Positions 47,001 to 57,326 of a stretch of 64,000 nucleotides of DNA are shown in pieces (within the stretch, counting starts at the first letter, position 1; each line of letters begins with the position of its first letter). The notes beneath the pieces are model-generated. The model was not told the DNA's origin. It did not search any database and saw nothing but the letters and a program-made list of their open reading frames with translations. Both the position numbers and the translations under genes were made by a program. The DNA comes from Haematococcus lacustris (lineage: Eukaryota > Chlorophyta > Chlorophyceae > Chlamydomonadales > Haematococcaceae), in contig JASKMD010000029.1 in NCBI GenBank assembly GCA_030144725.1, positions 124,001-188,000 of the forward strand, in the 5' to 3' direction.

Positions 47001-48904
47001 CGCCCCTCACTCCACATTGCAGCAAAGCCTGCAGCGCCCTGCTGCCTGTTTCTCAGCTCCTCGCTCCTCACTCTGCCACGTGCAGGCCAGGCCCCGTGCT
47101 GCCCGAGGTGCCTGACCTGGTGCAAGCTCTGGCCAGCAGCTCTGCCCGCGAGGCCTGGAGCCTGGAGGGGGCGGAGCTGGTGGGCGATGCTGTGCTGGAC
47201 TACGTTGCTGCGGTGTACCTGTTCCAGCTGCTCAGGTGGGTGCCTTGACGCCGAACCCTGACCCTAGCCCTGGCCCTGGCCCTGTTCCTGGCCCTAGCCC
47301 CAACCCTGGCCCTGGCCCTGGCCCTGGCCCTGACTTGCTACTCAAGTCATATGATGCATGTGCGACTTGCTTGCAGTGATAAGCATGAAGGGGTGCTCAC
47401 GGAGTGCAAAGTGCGACTAGTCGCAAACGAAGTGCTGCTGCGCATGACCCTGCCAGCCAACGTCAACCCGCGCTCACTTCAGCTACCCGACCGCAACCCG
47501 ACAGAGCCGGCCCTGCCCATCCTGCCGTATGTGCGAGCCCGTGCCCTGCACGCGCTGCACACCTTGGGGTCAGGCGCGCTGGCAGACCCGGCAGCAGCGA
47601 ACCGACCATTGCTGAGGGTGCGCGGGAAGCGCGGGGCAGACGCGGTCGAGGCGCTACTGGGTGTGACGTTCATGCGGGCGGGCGGCGGGCGGGCGCTGTT
47701 GCACTTTGCGGGGTCCGGTGCGCATGAGCTCGGGGATGGAGAAGCACAGTCGCGACCACTGACTCGCACTAAGCGGGCGGTTGATGCCGGTGAAGCGGAT
47801 GACCGGGTGACGCACCGCGAGTGGCGAGGCGATGCGCTGAGCACAGGCCTGCTCCACACTGCCGCCCTATGCCAGGCAGTGGGCATCCTCCCGCAGGGCA
47901 GCTTGCAGGTGCTGGCAGCGTTCCACCCACAAGCCGCCGCCCCTGCTGCCAGGTTGGAAGGACGTCAACCCAGTGAGCTGTTGGCCAGCCTGTCGTCAGC
48001 GGTCAGTAGCGGGTCGTTTGGGCTTGACTCGCTCTCAGCCGCGACTACCAACCGCCAGGCCGCGGCGGCGGCGAAGCTGGTGAAGGACATGGCACCGCTG
48101 CTGGGCGGGTATGTGTTCCGCAACCCAGCGCTGCTAGTGGAGGCCATGACGCACTGCTCGCACCCCTTACCGCCCTGCAACCAGCGTGTGGAGTTTTTGG
48201 GCGATGCGGTCTTGGATTTACTCATCACGTCCCATTTGGTCACACGGAGCTGGGAGGCCGCGAAGGAACGTGAGGCGGAAGCGCCAGTCTTTCGGGCTCA
48301 CGTTGTACCCGAACCCAGCCGCACGGACGTACCCAGTCCACGGCAACCTGGCGCAACCGGTGCCATGGGCGCGAGTGCAGCCCCGCCTCGCGCGGCCCAG
48401 ACGCGGCCGGGGGAGACGAGTCAGCCCACCCGGAAGCGCCTGCGTGTCAGTGGCACTTGTTGGCTGAACCCGGGTCAGATATCGGAATGGCGCAACCTAT
48501 TGGTCAGCAACGTGCTCCTGGCGGAGGTATGTGCGCGGAGCGGCCTCCACCTTCACTTGCGAGCTGGCCTGAAGTCTGTGCGCCAGCTAAAGGACGCCTA
48601 CGTCAAGGGCGTGCGCTCTGCAGCCGGTGCTACAGCCACCGACGATGGGTTGACACCTTCCGCGCCCTTAGCGGCATTGTTGGCCGTGCGGCAGGCTATC
48701 AACGCGAAGGATCAGCGCAAAAAGAAGCGCAACAATGCCGCCAAGTCCGGAGGGGCTCCCAAGCTCATGGCGGACCTCGTGGAGGCTGTGCTGGGTGCAG
48801 CGCTGCTGGACTGCGGTGGCGATCTAATCACTGTGTGGCGGGTGCTAGTCGGCTTGTTCAGCGCGGCGGGCATGCTGCCGTACTTGCATCAAAGCAACCT
48901 TTGA
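38017..48904 (+). CDS. Dicer-like endoribonuclease, 5' end missing
   Basis: Dicer cuts double-stranded RNA into small RNAs. Phase-consistent exons: 38017-38115, 38255-38488, 39165-39296, 39458-39604, 40032-40126, 40766-41248, 41505-41677, 42082-42246, 42619-42855, 43316-45914, 46164-46248, 46667-46929, 47086-47235, 47377-48904; about 2,129 residues remain. The helicase C-terminal domain shows FIGHGG, LLLATHVGAEGLDFGRCG and CMGRVRQRG. The Dicer dimerisation fold spans exons 6-8 (FESMALSVVERYCATLPGNN; RKAASLEAVRRLHLGGAL). A very long middle exon is Pro/Gln/Ser-rich with an acidic stretch; a PAZ-like region is probable around 45080-46250 but not clear. RNase IIIa has AELVGDAVLDYVAAVYLF and ADAVEALLG. 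RNase IIIb has QRVEFLGDAVLDLLITSHLV and MADLVEAVLGAALLDCGGDL. All acidic catalytic positions are present in both. The protein stops soon after RNase IIIb, with no dsRNA-binding domain. Two introns have GC donors (41249, 42247). The DExD helicase half is not in the sequence. Confidence 0.9.
41461..41504. repeat. duplicated splice-acceptor region with CTGACC repeats
   Basis: CCCTGCAG followed by GTAAACCCAGCTGA, then (CCCTGA)n, then CCCTGCAG|GTACACCCAGCTGA. The second is the acceptor used for the Dicer exon at 41505. The first is an earlier copy of the same junction, separated by about three CTGACC hexamers. A (CCTGAC)n patch also occurs at 41359-41391. Confidence 0.7.
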
Positions 48905-49094
48905 AGTAAGGCAAGCAGTAACGCTACATTAGGATAGGTCTGGTCCGGATCGATTGTTGGGGCTGTTCCCAGGGGCTGTTCCCATGCTCATAACATGCAC
49001 ATGACATGGCGCCTTCCACCTACACCCTTGTGACCCCTGTGACAAACCCCTTCTGTAAGCCCTGACCAAGGCATGGTGTTGGGGCTGTTCCCAG

Positions 49095-49291
49095 GGGCTG
49101 TTCCCAGGCTCAGTTTGTTGAGGATATTCTAGCTTACCCAACACCAGGGGCTGGGTAAGGGAGTGCAAGGGCAGGTAAGCTGATGTGCAGCTTTGTCAGG
49201 TGCTGTGCCAGAGGCTGCAAGCTAGGCTTGTTCATGATGTCAGGATCCAGGCTGAGCTGCTTGATGCCATGGTCACTGTGAATGGAGGCCC
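49095..49291 (-). pseudogene. LRR-gene fragment, internally deleted
   Basis: The stretch matches paralogue B in two pieces: AGCTTACCCAACACCAGG and GTAAGGGAGTGCAAGGGCAG correspond to 51369-51415, and GATGTGCAGCTTTGTCA through AGGCTGAGCTGCTTGA corresponds to about 51749-51832. Intervening coding is missing. Fanzor copy 4 begins directly to its right. Confidence 0.7.
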
Positions 49292-49296
49292 AGGCC

Positions 49297-50514
49297 TGTA
49301 AACCTCACTTCGTGGTTGTATACCTTGGCCGCTGCTAAAGCGTCACACAAACGTGTATTTTTAACGGGGAAGTTGCTTGCAGATCCAGGTGTGTGGCTCA
49401 GTCACAGCCACCAAGGGGTTGGTCCCCGGACCCTGACCTGCCCACCCCCCTTCACCCTCACCCCCATGGCCAGGGTGGGGGTGCACTTCATCAAGGTGGA
49501 CAGCAGGGTGCTCTTTGGTGCAGCTGGTGGTGTTCTTTGGTGCAGCTACCATTGGCATTGGGGGTGGCTGGGGCGCTGACGCGGTGCTGCGAGCTTGCCG
49601 CAAGGTGGTGTGCAGGCCCAGGGGCGCAGGCCAGCTGCGGGGCAGGGTGGTGCTTGTGGATGAGCACCGCACTAGCCGGGTCAGCTCAGCAGTGAATGGC
49701 CAGCAGCCCTGTGAGGAGGAGCTGGACAAACTCAGTGCCACAAGGCCTGCAGGCTGGAAGCCCCCAGCAGGGCAGGTGGAACCCCGCCTGGTGCGCCCAT
49801 CCTGGAGCCAGGAGCGTGGCCAGCCAGTGCGGGGCCTGATGTGGTGCCCTGTAGTTGCCCCCCGCAGGCCCCCACAGGCCCCACGCAGCAGCCAGGCTGC
49901 CACACAGCCAGCAGCCTCAGAGCCAGGGCCCAGCACTCCCCCTCCAGCCAAGCGCAGCAAGCCGGCAGCTGAGCCCACCAAGGGTAAGGGCAAGGGCAAG
50001 GCTGCCAAGGCCAAGCCAGCACCACAGCCAGGCAGGTGGCTGGACAGGGACTGCAATGCAGCGCTGAACATGCAGCGCACTGGGGAGGCCAAGTGGCGTC
50101 CACTGGAGCTGTGCTACTGGCCAGACCAGGGAGCTCTGCCAGCCAAGGGCAAGGAGTACCCAGGGCTGGGCTACAAGCGGGTGCGAGACAAGCCATCCAA
50201 GGCCCAGGAGCAGCAGCAGCAGCATGCTGCGGCACAGTAATGTGTGCCCCCCCATTTGAGCTGTCATCAGCTTGCAATTAGTGCATGTTTTGTCATGCCA
50301 ACTCTACATCATAGCCCTCGGGTCAGGCGATAGTGTAGGTGGTAGGCGGCTCATGTGCCATGTGCACTGGGTTTACTCCACACAGCCCAATAACACTGTT
50401 TGAGTCGGGTCTAGTTAGTGGCTGCTAGTGGCTGCTAGTGGCTGGTAGTAGGTACTTCTGATCCGGCTCAAATGGAGGCCCTAGTGAGGGATAAAAGGGT
50501 TGTAAACCTCACTT
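49297..50514 (+). mobile_element. Fanzor-family element, copy 4, with 14-bp flanking direct repeats
   Basis: The element proper is about 49311-50500. TGTAAACCTCACTT occurs at 49297-49310 and 50501-50514, and both copies are preceded by AATGGAGGCCC. The 3' end has TAGTGGCTGC repeats and is not recognisably the 186-bp block of copies 1-3, so this is a different subfamily in the opposite orientation. Because the duplicated flank is longer and imperfect, recombination is an alternative to a target duplication. Confidence 0.55.
49449..50240 (+). pseudogene. Fanzor copy 4: C-terminal RuvC half intact, RuvC-I deleted
   Basis: The frame at about 49449-49530 (PFTLTPMARVGVHFIKVDSR) matches copy 2 upstream of RuvC-I. 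It then jumps, with a change of frame, into QLVVFFGAATIGIGGGWGAD; some 270 residues including RuvC-I are absent. From 49518 to TAA at 50238-50240 the frame is open: VDEHRTSRVSSAVNG keeps the Fanzor glutamate, LMWCP follows, then a 60-residue Pro/Lys-rich insert, then WLDRDCNAALNMQR. It ends in KAQEQQQQHAAAQ. It could be a non-autonomous derivative or may be spliced from upstream sequence I did not identify. Confidence 0.7.
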
Positions 50515-50579
50515 TCCCTTTAAACCCCACTTGCCCTCAAGTGGATTAATGGTTGCCGGCACTCCGGTTGGATGGTGAC
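50241..50579. other. 3' flank of Fanzor copy 4
   Basis: No gene. It contains three copies of TAGTGGCTGC near 50414-50445 and the right flanking repeat of copy 4 at 50501-50514. Confidence 0.4.
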
Positions 50580-50830
50580 CTGACCCCCCGCCCCTGCCCA
50601 GGACTCCCCTCCCCCTCCCCCTGCCCTGGACCCCTTCCCTCCCCCAGCCCAGGACCAGCCCCCACCTGCTGCACCTGGCCTAGTGCAACGACCCCAGGCC
50701 CCCCATGGGGCAGCTGGCTGGACCAGGACACCCACTCGTGCCTGAACTTCCTATGCATTGGGTAGAGTATGCAGCGCCCCCTGGAGATGTGTCAGTGGAA
50801 GGAGTGCCAGGTTATCTCGCAGCCGCTTGT
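50580..50830 (+). pseudogene. remnant of a second Fanzor lineage (RuvC-III region)
   Basis: A Pro/Ser-rich stretch leads to WLDQDTHSCLNFLCIG and then, after a stop codon, to sequence coding the equivalent of PLEMCQW. This matches the degenerate copy at 52985-53640 (CLDRDTNSCLNFQRIGE and PLELCQ). The first Arg of DRD has become Gln and the frame is interrupted. Confidence 0.6.
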
Positions 50831-51133
50831 AGCCCAGGCCTGATAAGCTGATGAGAGGTCAACAGCACACTACTGTCCTACTGCACTAGAGGTTGCCAGA
50901 GGCTGCAACTATGACACCGGGATGGCCACAAAATCAAGCCCTGGAGCAGCTCCACAGTCCCTGGGTCACCACCTTTGTGGTAGCATGTTGGCTTGCTGCT
51001 AAACAGCACCGTCACACACTCATGTCAAGACATCCATGCAAGACATGCCAAGGTGACCACTTGCACCCTTGATGACTACAAACCTCACACCGGTGGCGCA
51101 TTCCCTCCTAGACCACTGGGCACCTCACCAAAA
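50831..51133. other. intergenic stretch, no gene recognised
   Basis: No feature seen; it presumably includes the 3' flank of LRR paralogue B. Confidence 0.4.
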
Positions 51134-52516
51134 CTAACAGCTTAATGCGTGTGTCCACCATCTTTTGTAGGTGATTGCCACAGGCCCTGAGCAACAATTG
51201 CGTAGGGGCTGGAGCAGGGCCAACATCTGCCTGGAGGGCATGTTGCCCACCATGTGAAGCTCCAGGGCCCTGATTGTCACTGGCACCCTGCATGCCTGTG
51301 TCAGGTTGCGGACTGCGGCTGACACCAAATCAACCAAGTCGCTCTCATACTCAATTTGTCGAGTATACTCCAGCTTACCCAACACCAGGGGTTGGGTAAG
51401 GGAGTGCAAGGGCAGGAATGCCGCGGAGGCCAAGTCAATGCCGCCAGTCAGCTCCAGGCTCTGCCAGTTGCAGGGCGCTTCTGCTCGTGAGCTATCGGGG
51501 CTGTAAATGGAGGCCAGCTGGATGCTGGTGAGCTGGGTGGTTGCCAGCAGTGCGTCCAACCCCTCGTCCCAAACCGTGGTGTCCGGCATCTGCAGAGTGT
51601 GGAGCTGAGGCAACACATGCAACAGCGTACGCAGGTCATAGCCCTCCCTCACACCTGTCACTCGCAGCACCTGCAGCAGCGACAGCCCCGAGACTACTGC
51701 CAGGGAGTGGTCGAGACTGACGCTGATGCCCATCGGATTAGACAAGCTGATGTGCAGCTTTGTCAAGTGCTGTGCCAGAGGCTGCAAGCTAGGCTTGTTC
51801 CTGATGTCAAGGTCCAGGCTGAGCTGCTTGAGCCTGGCACCATGGAACATCGTAGCCATGGTCACTGACCCAAACCCAGTAGGCCGTTGAGGCAACAGGA
51901 TTGTGGTGCGGGTGAGGTCCAGCTGCTGTAGCTGCAAGGACAGGTGCGGGTGGGAGAGCAGGCTGGCCAGGCCACTGCAGGAGATGGAGCAGCCGTGAAG
52001 GGACAAGGCAGTCAGGCTTGGGAAGCTTTCCACAAGCTCCCGCGAAAAGCTAAGTGAGAAGCCCAGTGCCACCGCTCTTTCTCTGCAAGTGGGCCCAATG
52101 TTGATGAACTTCGAAGCGTCCACAGCTGTCCCGAACCTGCAAAGCTTGCGCCCTCACCTTATGCTTCTATTGTCTTGGGGTCCGCTATTGTGTCGCTGCT
52201 TCAATTCCAGAGTCAAAGCCAGCCTGCTTGTCCGAGCACGTAGGGCTGCCATGACACGAGGCGAATGGTCAAAACGCAGCCTGCTTAACCGAATGCTAAA
52301 AGCTGGGGCGTGCTGCAGTGCCCGCTGAAAAAGGGCAAAGCAAGTGCTGGCCCAGGTGTTGGCCCCCAATTGCAGGGCGCGACTGACGATGTCATCCAGC
52401 AGTGGTGCGGGCAGGTCCAGCAGCGAGGTGGCAGGAGGGAGCGCGCGTGCTGCGGAGAGTATGTCAGGTGCGACGCCATCAACAGGGGTCGTGCTGACGG
52501 TATGCTGGTAGCTCAT
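51134..52516 (-). CDS. F-box-like / LRR protein, paralogue B
   Basis: ATG at 52516 (MSYQHTVSTTPVDG). The first exon carries LLDLPAPLLDDIVSRALQLG and STCFALFQRA, an F-box-like segment. The LRR exon starts at about 52136 after TTTGCAG and is open to TGA at 51134. Its repeats (FPSLTALSLHGCSI; LPQLHTLQMPDTTV; TQLTSIQLASI) match paralogue A one for one. It ends about 100 residues earlier than paralogue A, shortly after LRNCCSGPVAITYKR, so the C-terminus may be truncated. The exact exon junction near 52136-52160 is uncertain because the space available for an intron is very small. Function is unassigned. Confidence 0.7.
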
Positions 52517-52984
52517 AGCTATCGCTGGCTCCAAACCTTGATCGTATGGCAATGTCTGACCCACAACAAGTGACTACCTGCTGCGAAACTGCGGGGAGTG
52601 ACCAGACCCTGAGAGGTGAGGAGACCGGGTGGAGATGCGGGGCTGGTAGTTGCAGAATCATCACGGTTGTCGACCCAGTCTTTGACAAAACCTACGCTTA
52701 CAGGAAAGACGACGGTGCCTCCAACCGCATCGCAGCCTTGTAGGGTTTCATTGGTTTACAGCCTTGATTGACTCGCTACAGCACATCTTGCTTCCCGCCG
52801 CCATGTTGATACGGTGGTGTGCGCTGGATGTTGGCTGGCATAGCGTACCAGCTTTCATACGAGTCTCGAGTAATATGACGCAAGTTACAGTGCAAGTCGT
52901 GCCAATGCGTCCAGCTCCCGGTGTGCGTGTTGCTGCTGCCACACAGGGGCTGCCATGCCTCATGTCCAACTCTGCAGCCCAGTG

Positions 52985-53640
52985 CAACCTCTGACTGCCT
53001 TTGGGCAGCCGGTCATTGACAAGCTTGTAGGGCTGCTGGTACTCCTTGCCAATGGGGAGCAGAGCCTCCAGGCCATCCCGTTGGCATAGCTCTAGGGGGC
53101 ACTGCACACTCTCCCCAATGCGCTGGAAGTTGAGGCACGAGTTGGTGTCCCGGTCCAGGCACCTGCCCCATGGGGGGGCGTGGGGCCGTGGCACTGGGCC
53201 TGGTGCAGCAAGGGGGGGTAAAGCCTGGGCAGGGGGAGGGGGGGGCTTCTGGGCAGGGGGGGGGGGGTGGGAGGCACCTCATGGCACCACATCAGGCCCA
53301 ACACATATTGAGCATGCCGCAGGCTCCAGGCTGGGCGCACCACCCGCTTGATCACATGGCCTGCTGGGGGTACCCAGTCTGCGGGCCTAGGCTGGTCACG
53401 TAGCAGGTGCAGCTCACAAGGCTGGGGGCATGCACAGTTCAGCTGACACGGCTGGTGCGGAAATCATCCACGATCATCACCTCTGCTCCACCACCTTGCA
53501 GCACCCCTCCCGCACTCCCTTGGCCTTCCACCCACCCTGGCTCAAGCAGGCCACTCCCAGCCTGCACTGCCACCACCCTCACCCGGCCATAGTGTTGCCT
53601 GGACACACACTTCATCCGGGGCCCCGATTGGGACACAGTA
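52985..53640 (-). pseudogene. degenerate Fanzor, second lineage, copy 5
   Basis: Reading leftwards from 53640: VVAVQAGSGLLEPGWVEGQG aligns with the copy 2 segment VVFFGNAGIGTRGGWGAK, then IVDDFRTSRVS, VIKRVVRPAWS, GLMWCHEVP, a proline-rich insert, CLDRDTNSCLNFQRIGE and PLELCQ. The pieces fall in different frames. The glutamate of VDEFRTS is an aspartate here. The N-terminal half and RuvC-I are not found. It is clearly related to, but well diverged from, copies 1-3. Confidence 0.65.
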
Positions 53641-53921
53641 TGACCCTACAGCTGCTGCCACATAGTGCTGCTGCCATGCTGCTGCTGCTCCATGTTTGCT
53701 GCTGCCTCGCAGGGGCTGCCACGCTTCATGTCCAACTTGCTGTTGGCCTAGGCCATACTTTGCTATCAACATCATCGCGCCCTCAACCAAAACCGTCATC
53801 ACAATCATGAACTGCTGTGATGAACAGGTATGAGCGGGTATGTTGGCAGCAAAACGCCTCGACCTGGCACTTCATCGTCATGGACCAAGCATTAACCATG
53901 CTCATGCAAGGGTTGTGGAAG
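53641..53921. other. short intergenic stretch with a duplicated 50-bp segment
   Basis: CAGGGGCTGCCACGCTTCAT followed by GTCCAACT at about 53709-53737 repeats CAGGGGCTGCCATGCCTCAT-GTCCAACT at 52945-52972, which lies at the C-terminal side of Fanzor copy 5. No gene is seen. Confidence 0.5.
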
Positions 53922-54628
53922 CAGTGTTGTGAATCTTCAGATTTTCAGATTTTCAATTTTCAGATTGTTAATGAAAATGAAAGTGTTTCATTGAAAAACT
54001 GAAAGAGTTTCATCGTCAGTGAAACTGAGCGGATGCCGCTGATTCTCAGCCTATCCTTTCAAACGCGACTTGTTTGTAGGCCTGCACTGTTTGAAATGCA
54101 GAAATACTTAGGTTGCCAAAGGTCAGACATGCAAGGTCACCCCGGCCGTTGGTCCCGCCAATCCGTGACAGGCGCGACGCTCACACCACGCGCTAGTGAA
54201 GGGTAGCTGAGGCTATCGAGGTAAGTCACGCGCGCTAAAACTCCCGTTTTAGACTGAAGCCTTGTACCAGATCACCGCCCGCCACCAGGTCGAAAATTGA
54301 GATAGCGCAAACAAGCAGCGACCCACGTTTAAGAGCAGGGTGGCGAGGCGCTCCGTGGCGTCCGTAGCAAAGTTCGCACTAAAGAGGCATCCTCGCAGTA
54401 GTGCGCAGTAGGCCATCGCAGTGCGCCATGCTAGCGAGCCATTGCATTACACCACGACACTGAGTCACGCCACGCTTCGCTCAAGTCGGTGCAAGTCGTG
54501 TGCGTGGCGCTGTTCACTTCTTCGGCTCTATTGGCTCACTTCCTCTATTGGCTCAGTTCCTATACCGGCTCAGTTTGTGGTATCCTAGCTCAGTTGCTGC
54601 TGCTGGTTTCAATCGGAGGTGCTTGGCC

Positions 54629-56012
54629 TTACATGTCATCTGCCTCGTCAACCCCCACTTCAGCCAACTGATCCTCCTCCATCTCTTGCTCCCACCTCAA
54701 ATGTTCTAGGATGTCAGCCCTGAGCAATGGCTTGTTCTGCGTCAACCTCTTGCCTTTCCAGCCCAAGCACCCACGGGCATACTCCTTCAACAGATGCACA
54801 GTCAAGGTCATGTAGGAGCTTGCAATGTGCGGTGACCGTGCATGCAGAAGCTTCAAGCACTGAACATCTTCCTCCTTGTCACTTGCCAGTGTCACACGTC
54901 CAAACATGGGGATGCTGCTTAGGGTAGATGCTCCATGACACATGCACTGATGTGGCTTGCTGGCCATGTGCCTCACACACGCACATGCAGTCTCAGACCA
55001 CATGGGCGCAACCCCATGTGGTCTGAAGAACATTGCATGCATGGCCCGCGACCCAGAGATGGTGCGCAGCAGCCTGTGGGCATCAGGGTCAGGCTCAGCA
55101 CACTGCTCAACCTCCTCATCCTTCAGCACCAAACACCACCGTCGCTGCACGCTCCCCCTAGTTTGATGCGAAACACTGGCACACTCCTACAAATTAATCC
55201 CTGCGTCCGTCCCTGCGTGTTGACCGACCTTGTCCGATCGGGCTGAAATTTTGATAGATGGTAGTTTGCAGAAAATAAAACATATTTTCTCAGATTAAAT
55301 ATTTTAAAAAAATCAAAGGCGGCTGCGCTATGGCCCTGTGGCTAGAGTGCAGGGATGAGTGCAGGGATAGGTTGCGGGCCACAGCGCAACAGCTGTTGAT
55401 TTTTTTCAAAATAGTTTTCTTGCAAAATATGTTTTATATTTTGCAAACTACCATCTATTAAAATCTCAGCCCGATCGGACAAGGTTGTAAACACGCAGGG
55501 ACGGACGCAGGGATTAATTTGTAGGAGTGCAGCTAGCTGTGCAGCAGGCACCACGCACTCTACATTATGCACACCTGCCATCTGCTGAGCCTTGCACTCA
55601 GCACTGAGGTCTGGGTGATCAGCTGCAATGCCGGTGTGCCCTTGAACTGGGCTGCGCACCCATCTGACCACATGCACAATTGCTTCATGACCATGCACCG
55701 CTCACCCTGTAGATAATCAAGCACCTGATGCAAAGCTGCTTGTGTCACAGCAGCTGACTGATCCTTCCCATCTGTCAAGACATACACAGTCTCCTCCCGG
55801 TACTCATCTCTGTCATTCCTAAAGTATGCACATGCTACAAAGATGCCCACATTGTGATGGTGCCAGTGATCTGACTGAATCTCTGTGGGCCGCTGGTGCT
55901 GGGCATCCTGCAGCGACTGTTGTTCCACAGCCAGCTGGTGCTTGGCACCCTGTAGCTGCTGCTGGTCCAGGGCCAACAGGTGCTGGGCACCCTGCAGCTG
56001 TTGCTGGTCCAT
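54629..56012 (-). pseudogene. transposon-internal ORF with SDG-AQFK motif, split by a MITE
   Basis: The right part (56012 down to about 55540) includes Q-rich repeats, then NVGIFVACAYFRND, YVLTDGKDQSAAVTQAALHQ and MWSDGCAAQFKG. An SDG..AQFK motif occurs in a family of transposase-related proteins, with the Asp likely catalytic; I cannot name the family firmly. The left part (about 55180 down to 54629) continues with CLVLKDEEVEQCAEPDPDAH and ends in an acidic tail. The two parts are separated by the 348-bp insertion at 55182-55529, so the gene is broken. I see no typical hAT dimerisation region. Confidence 0.5.
55182..55529. mobile_element. nested MITE with about 135-bp inverted arms
   Basis: The left arm starts CACTCCTACAAATTAATCCC and the right arm ends with its complement. 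The arms stay alignable over about 135 bp (through the segment with TTTGCAAACTACCATCTAT). The centre is about 75 bp. A CA dinucleotide flanks both sides. The AT-rich inner arms contrast with the host sequence. It interrupts the ORF described at 54629-56012. Confidence 0.75.
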
Positions 56013-57326
56013 GCTCAGCTGCTGCTGGGCGCCCCGGCCAAGGCAGGTGCGTGGGCGCTTGTGGCCCCATGTGCTGGCACCCCTGCTTGACTGTTGTGAT
56101 GCTGCAAGGGTTGTTTCAAGGGCTGGCAGCTCGGTAGGGCTCTGCAGCGTGTAGGATGGAGGAAGAGGATGTAAAGGTATAGGTTACCGCCACAATGGGG
56201 GTTCCCGCCACAATGGAGGTTCCCGCCACTGCCACTGCCACTACTCACTAGCTTCGCACGTATCGCATGTTCGCGTGCCAGGGCAGCGCGGCGTCGGGGT
56301 CCAGGAGGGCTCATCGCATTTTTCGGTATCAACTTCGCGCACAGCGCGAGAAATGCGGCGATGAGGGCGCCCAGCGGCAGCACAGGTTCCAATCCATCGG
56401 GGATGTGCCCAAGAACGTCGCCAATCGCCCCCGGGTGATGATTTCGCCCCATGCCACATTCACCCACTGCCACATTTTGTCGTTGATTGTACCACACAAG
56501 GTGATAGAGCATGTCTGGAGCACAACCCGGAATATAGACCCGCACAGCTATCCGACACAGGTGGAAGCAGGTGGAAAGGACCACTGGCCGAAAAGTTTAT
56601 GGTCTTGGCAGTAGCCCCGGAATTATGGGGTCTAGGCTTCAGCAGAGTGCACGGTAGTGAAACAAAGTCCACGCACGGTGCTGCTGACACCTCGGTGAGA
56701 TGCTGTGCATGCTTGGAGGCAGGATCAGGCAGGTCCCGGCTCAGGTGGTAGAAGGGCCCGGGCCAGTTTTTAGGAAGTACACGGGCCATGAGGGGTCCCG
56801 ACCCAAACCAGGGAATCTTGCGCTTCGACCTGCGACCCACGTACGGTCGCACCCCGTTGAGTGCCAGGCTGCAGCGAGCGACCATGTTCACAGTTCGCGG
56901 GAATGGCGGGCGGAGTGATCTGGGAGGCTTCAGTCCAAAACGCGAGTTTTAGCGCGCGTGACTTACCGCGATAGCCTCAGCTACCCTTCACTAGCGCGTG
57001 GTGTGAGCGTCGCGCCTGTCACGGATTGGCGGGACCAACGGCCGGGGTGACCGCAAGCTTAAAAGATGCAAGCCGTCCATGCTGTTCGTAAATCCGCCAT
57101 CTGTGGCATTTCTGGCTTGCGCTTCTTCCGCTGTGGCTGTAGCGCGCTGGCGCCAGCCAAGTTAATCACAGCACAGCCAATCACTCTGCAACACCCGATC
57201 TGCGATCTGACCGGGGGCAGCACCCGGCACTTTCAGATTTTCAGTGAAGACGTTCAGATTTTCAGATGAAAATTTTCATTGAAAATCTGAATGAAAATCT
57301 GAAATTTTCACAACACTGTGTGGAAG

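Larger units (their letters stand above)
53914..57326. mobile_element. hAT-type DNA transposon, 3,397 bp, with long inverted arms
   Basis: The element is 53922-57318. The ends are CAGTGTTGTGAA and its exact complement, followed by TTCAGATTTTCA-rich sequence. The 8-bp target duplication TGTGGAAG is perfect (53914-53921 and 57319-57326). CAGTG ends with an 8-bp duplication define hAT-type insertions. Homology between the arms extends inward for several hundred bases: 54145-54262 (from GGCCGTTGGTCCCGCCAATC through TAGTGAAGGGTAGCTGAGGC) is mirrored at about 56932-57050. The interior holds broken minus-strand coding and a nested MITE. Confidence 0.88.
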
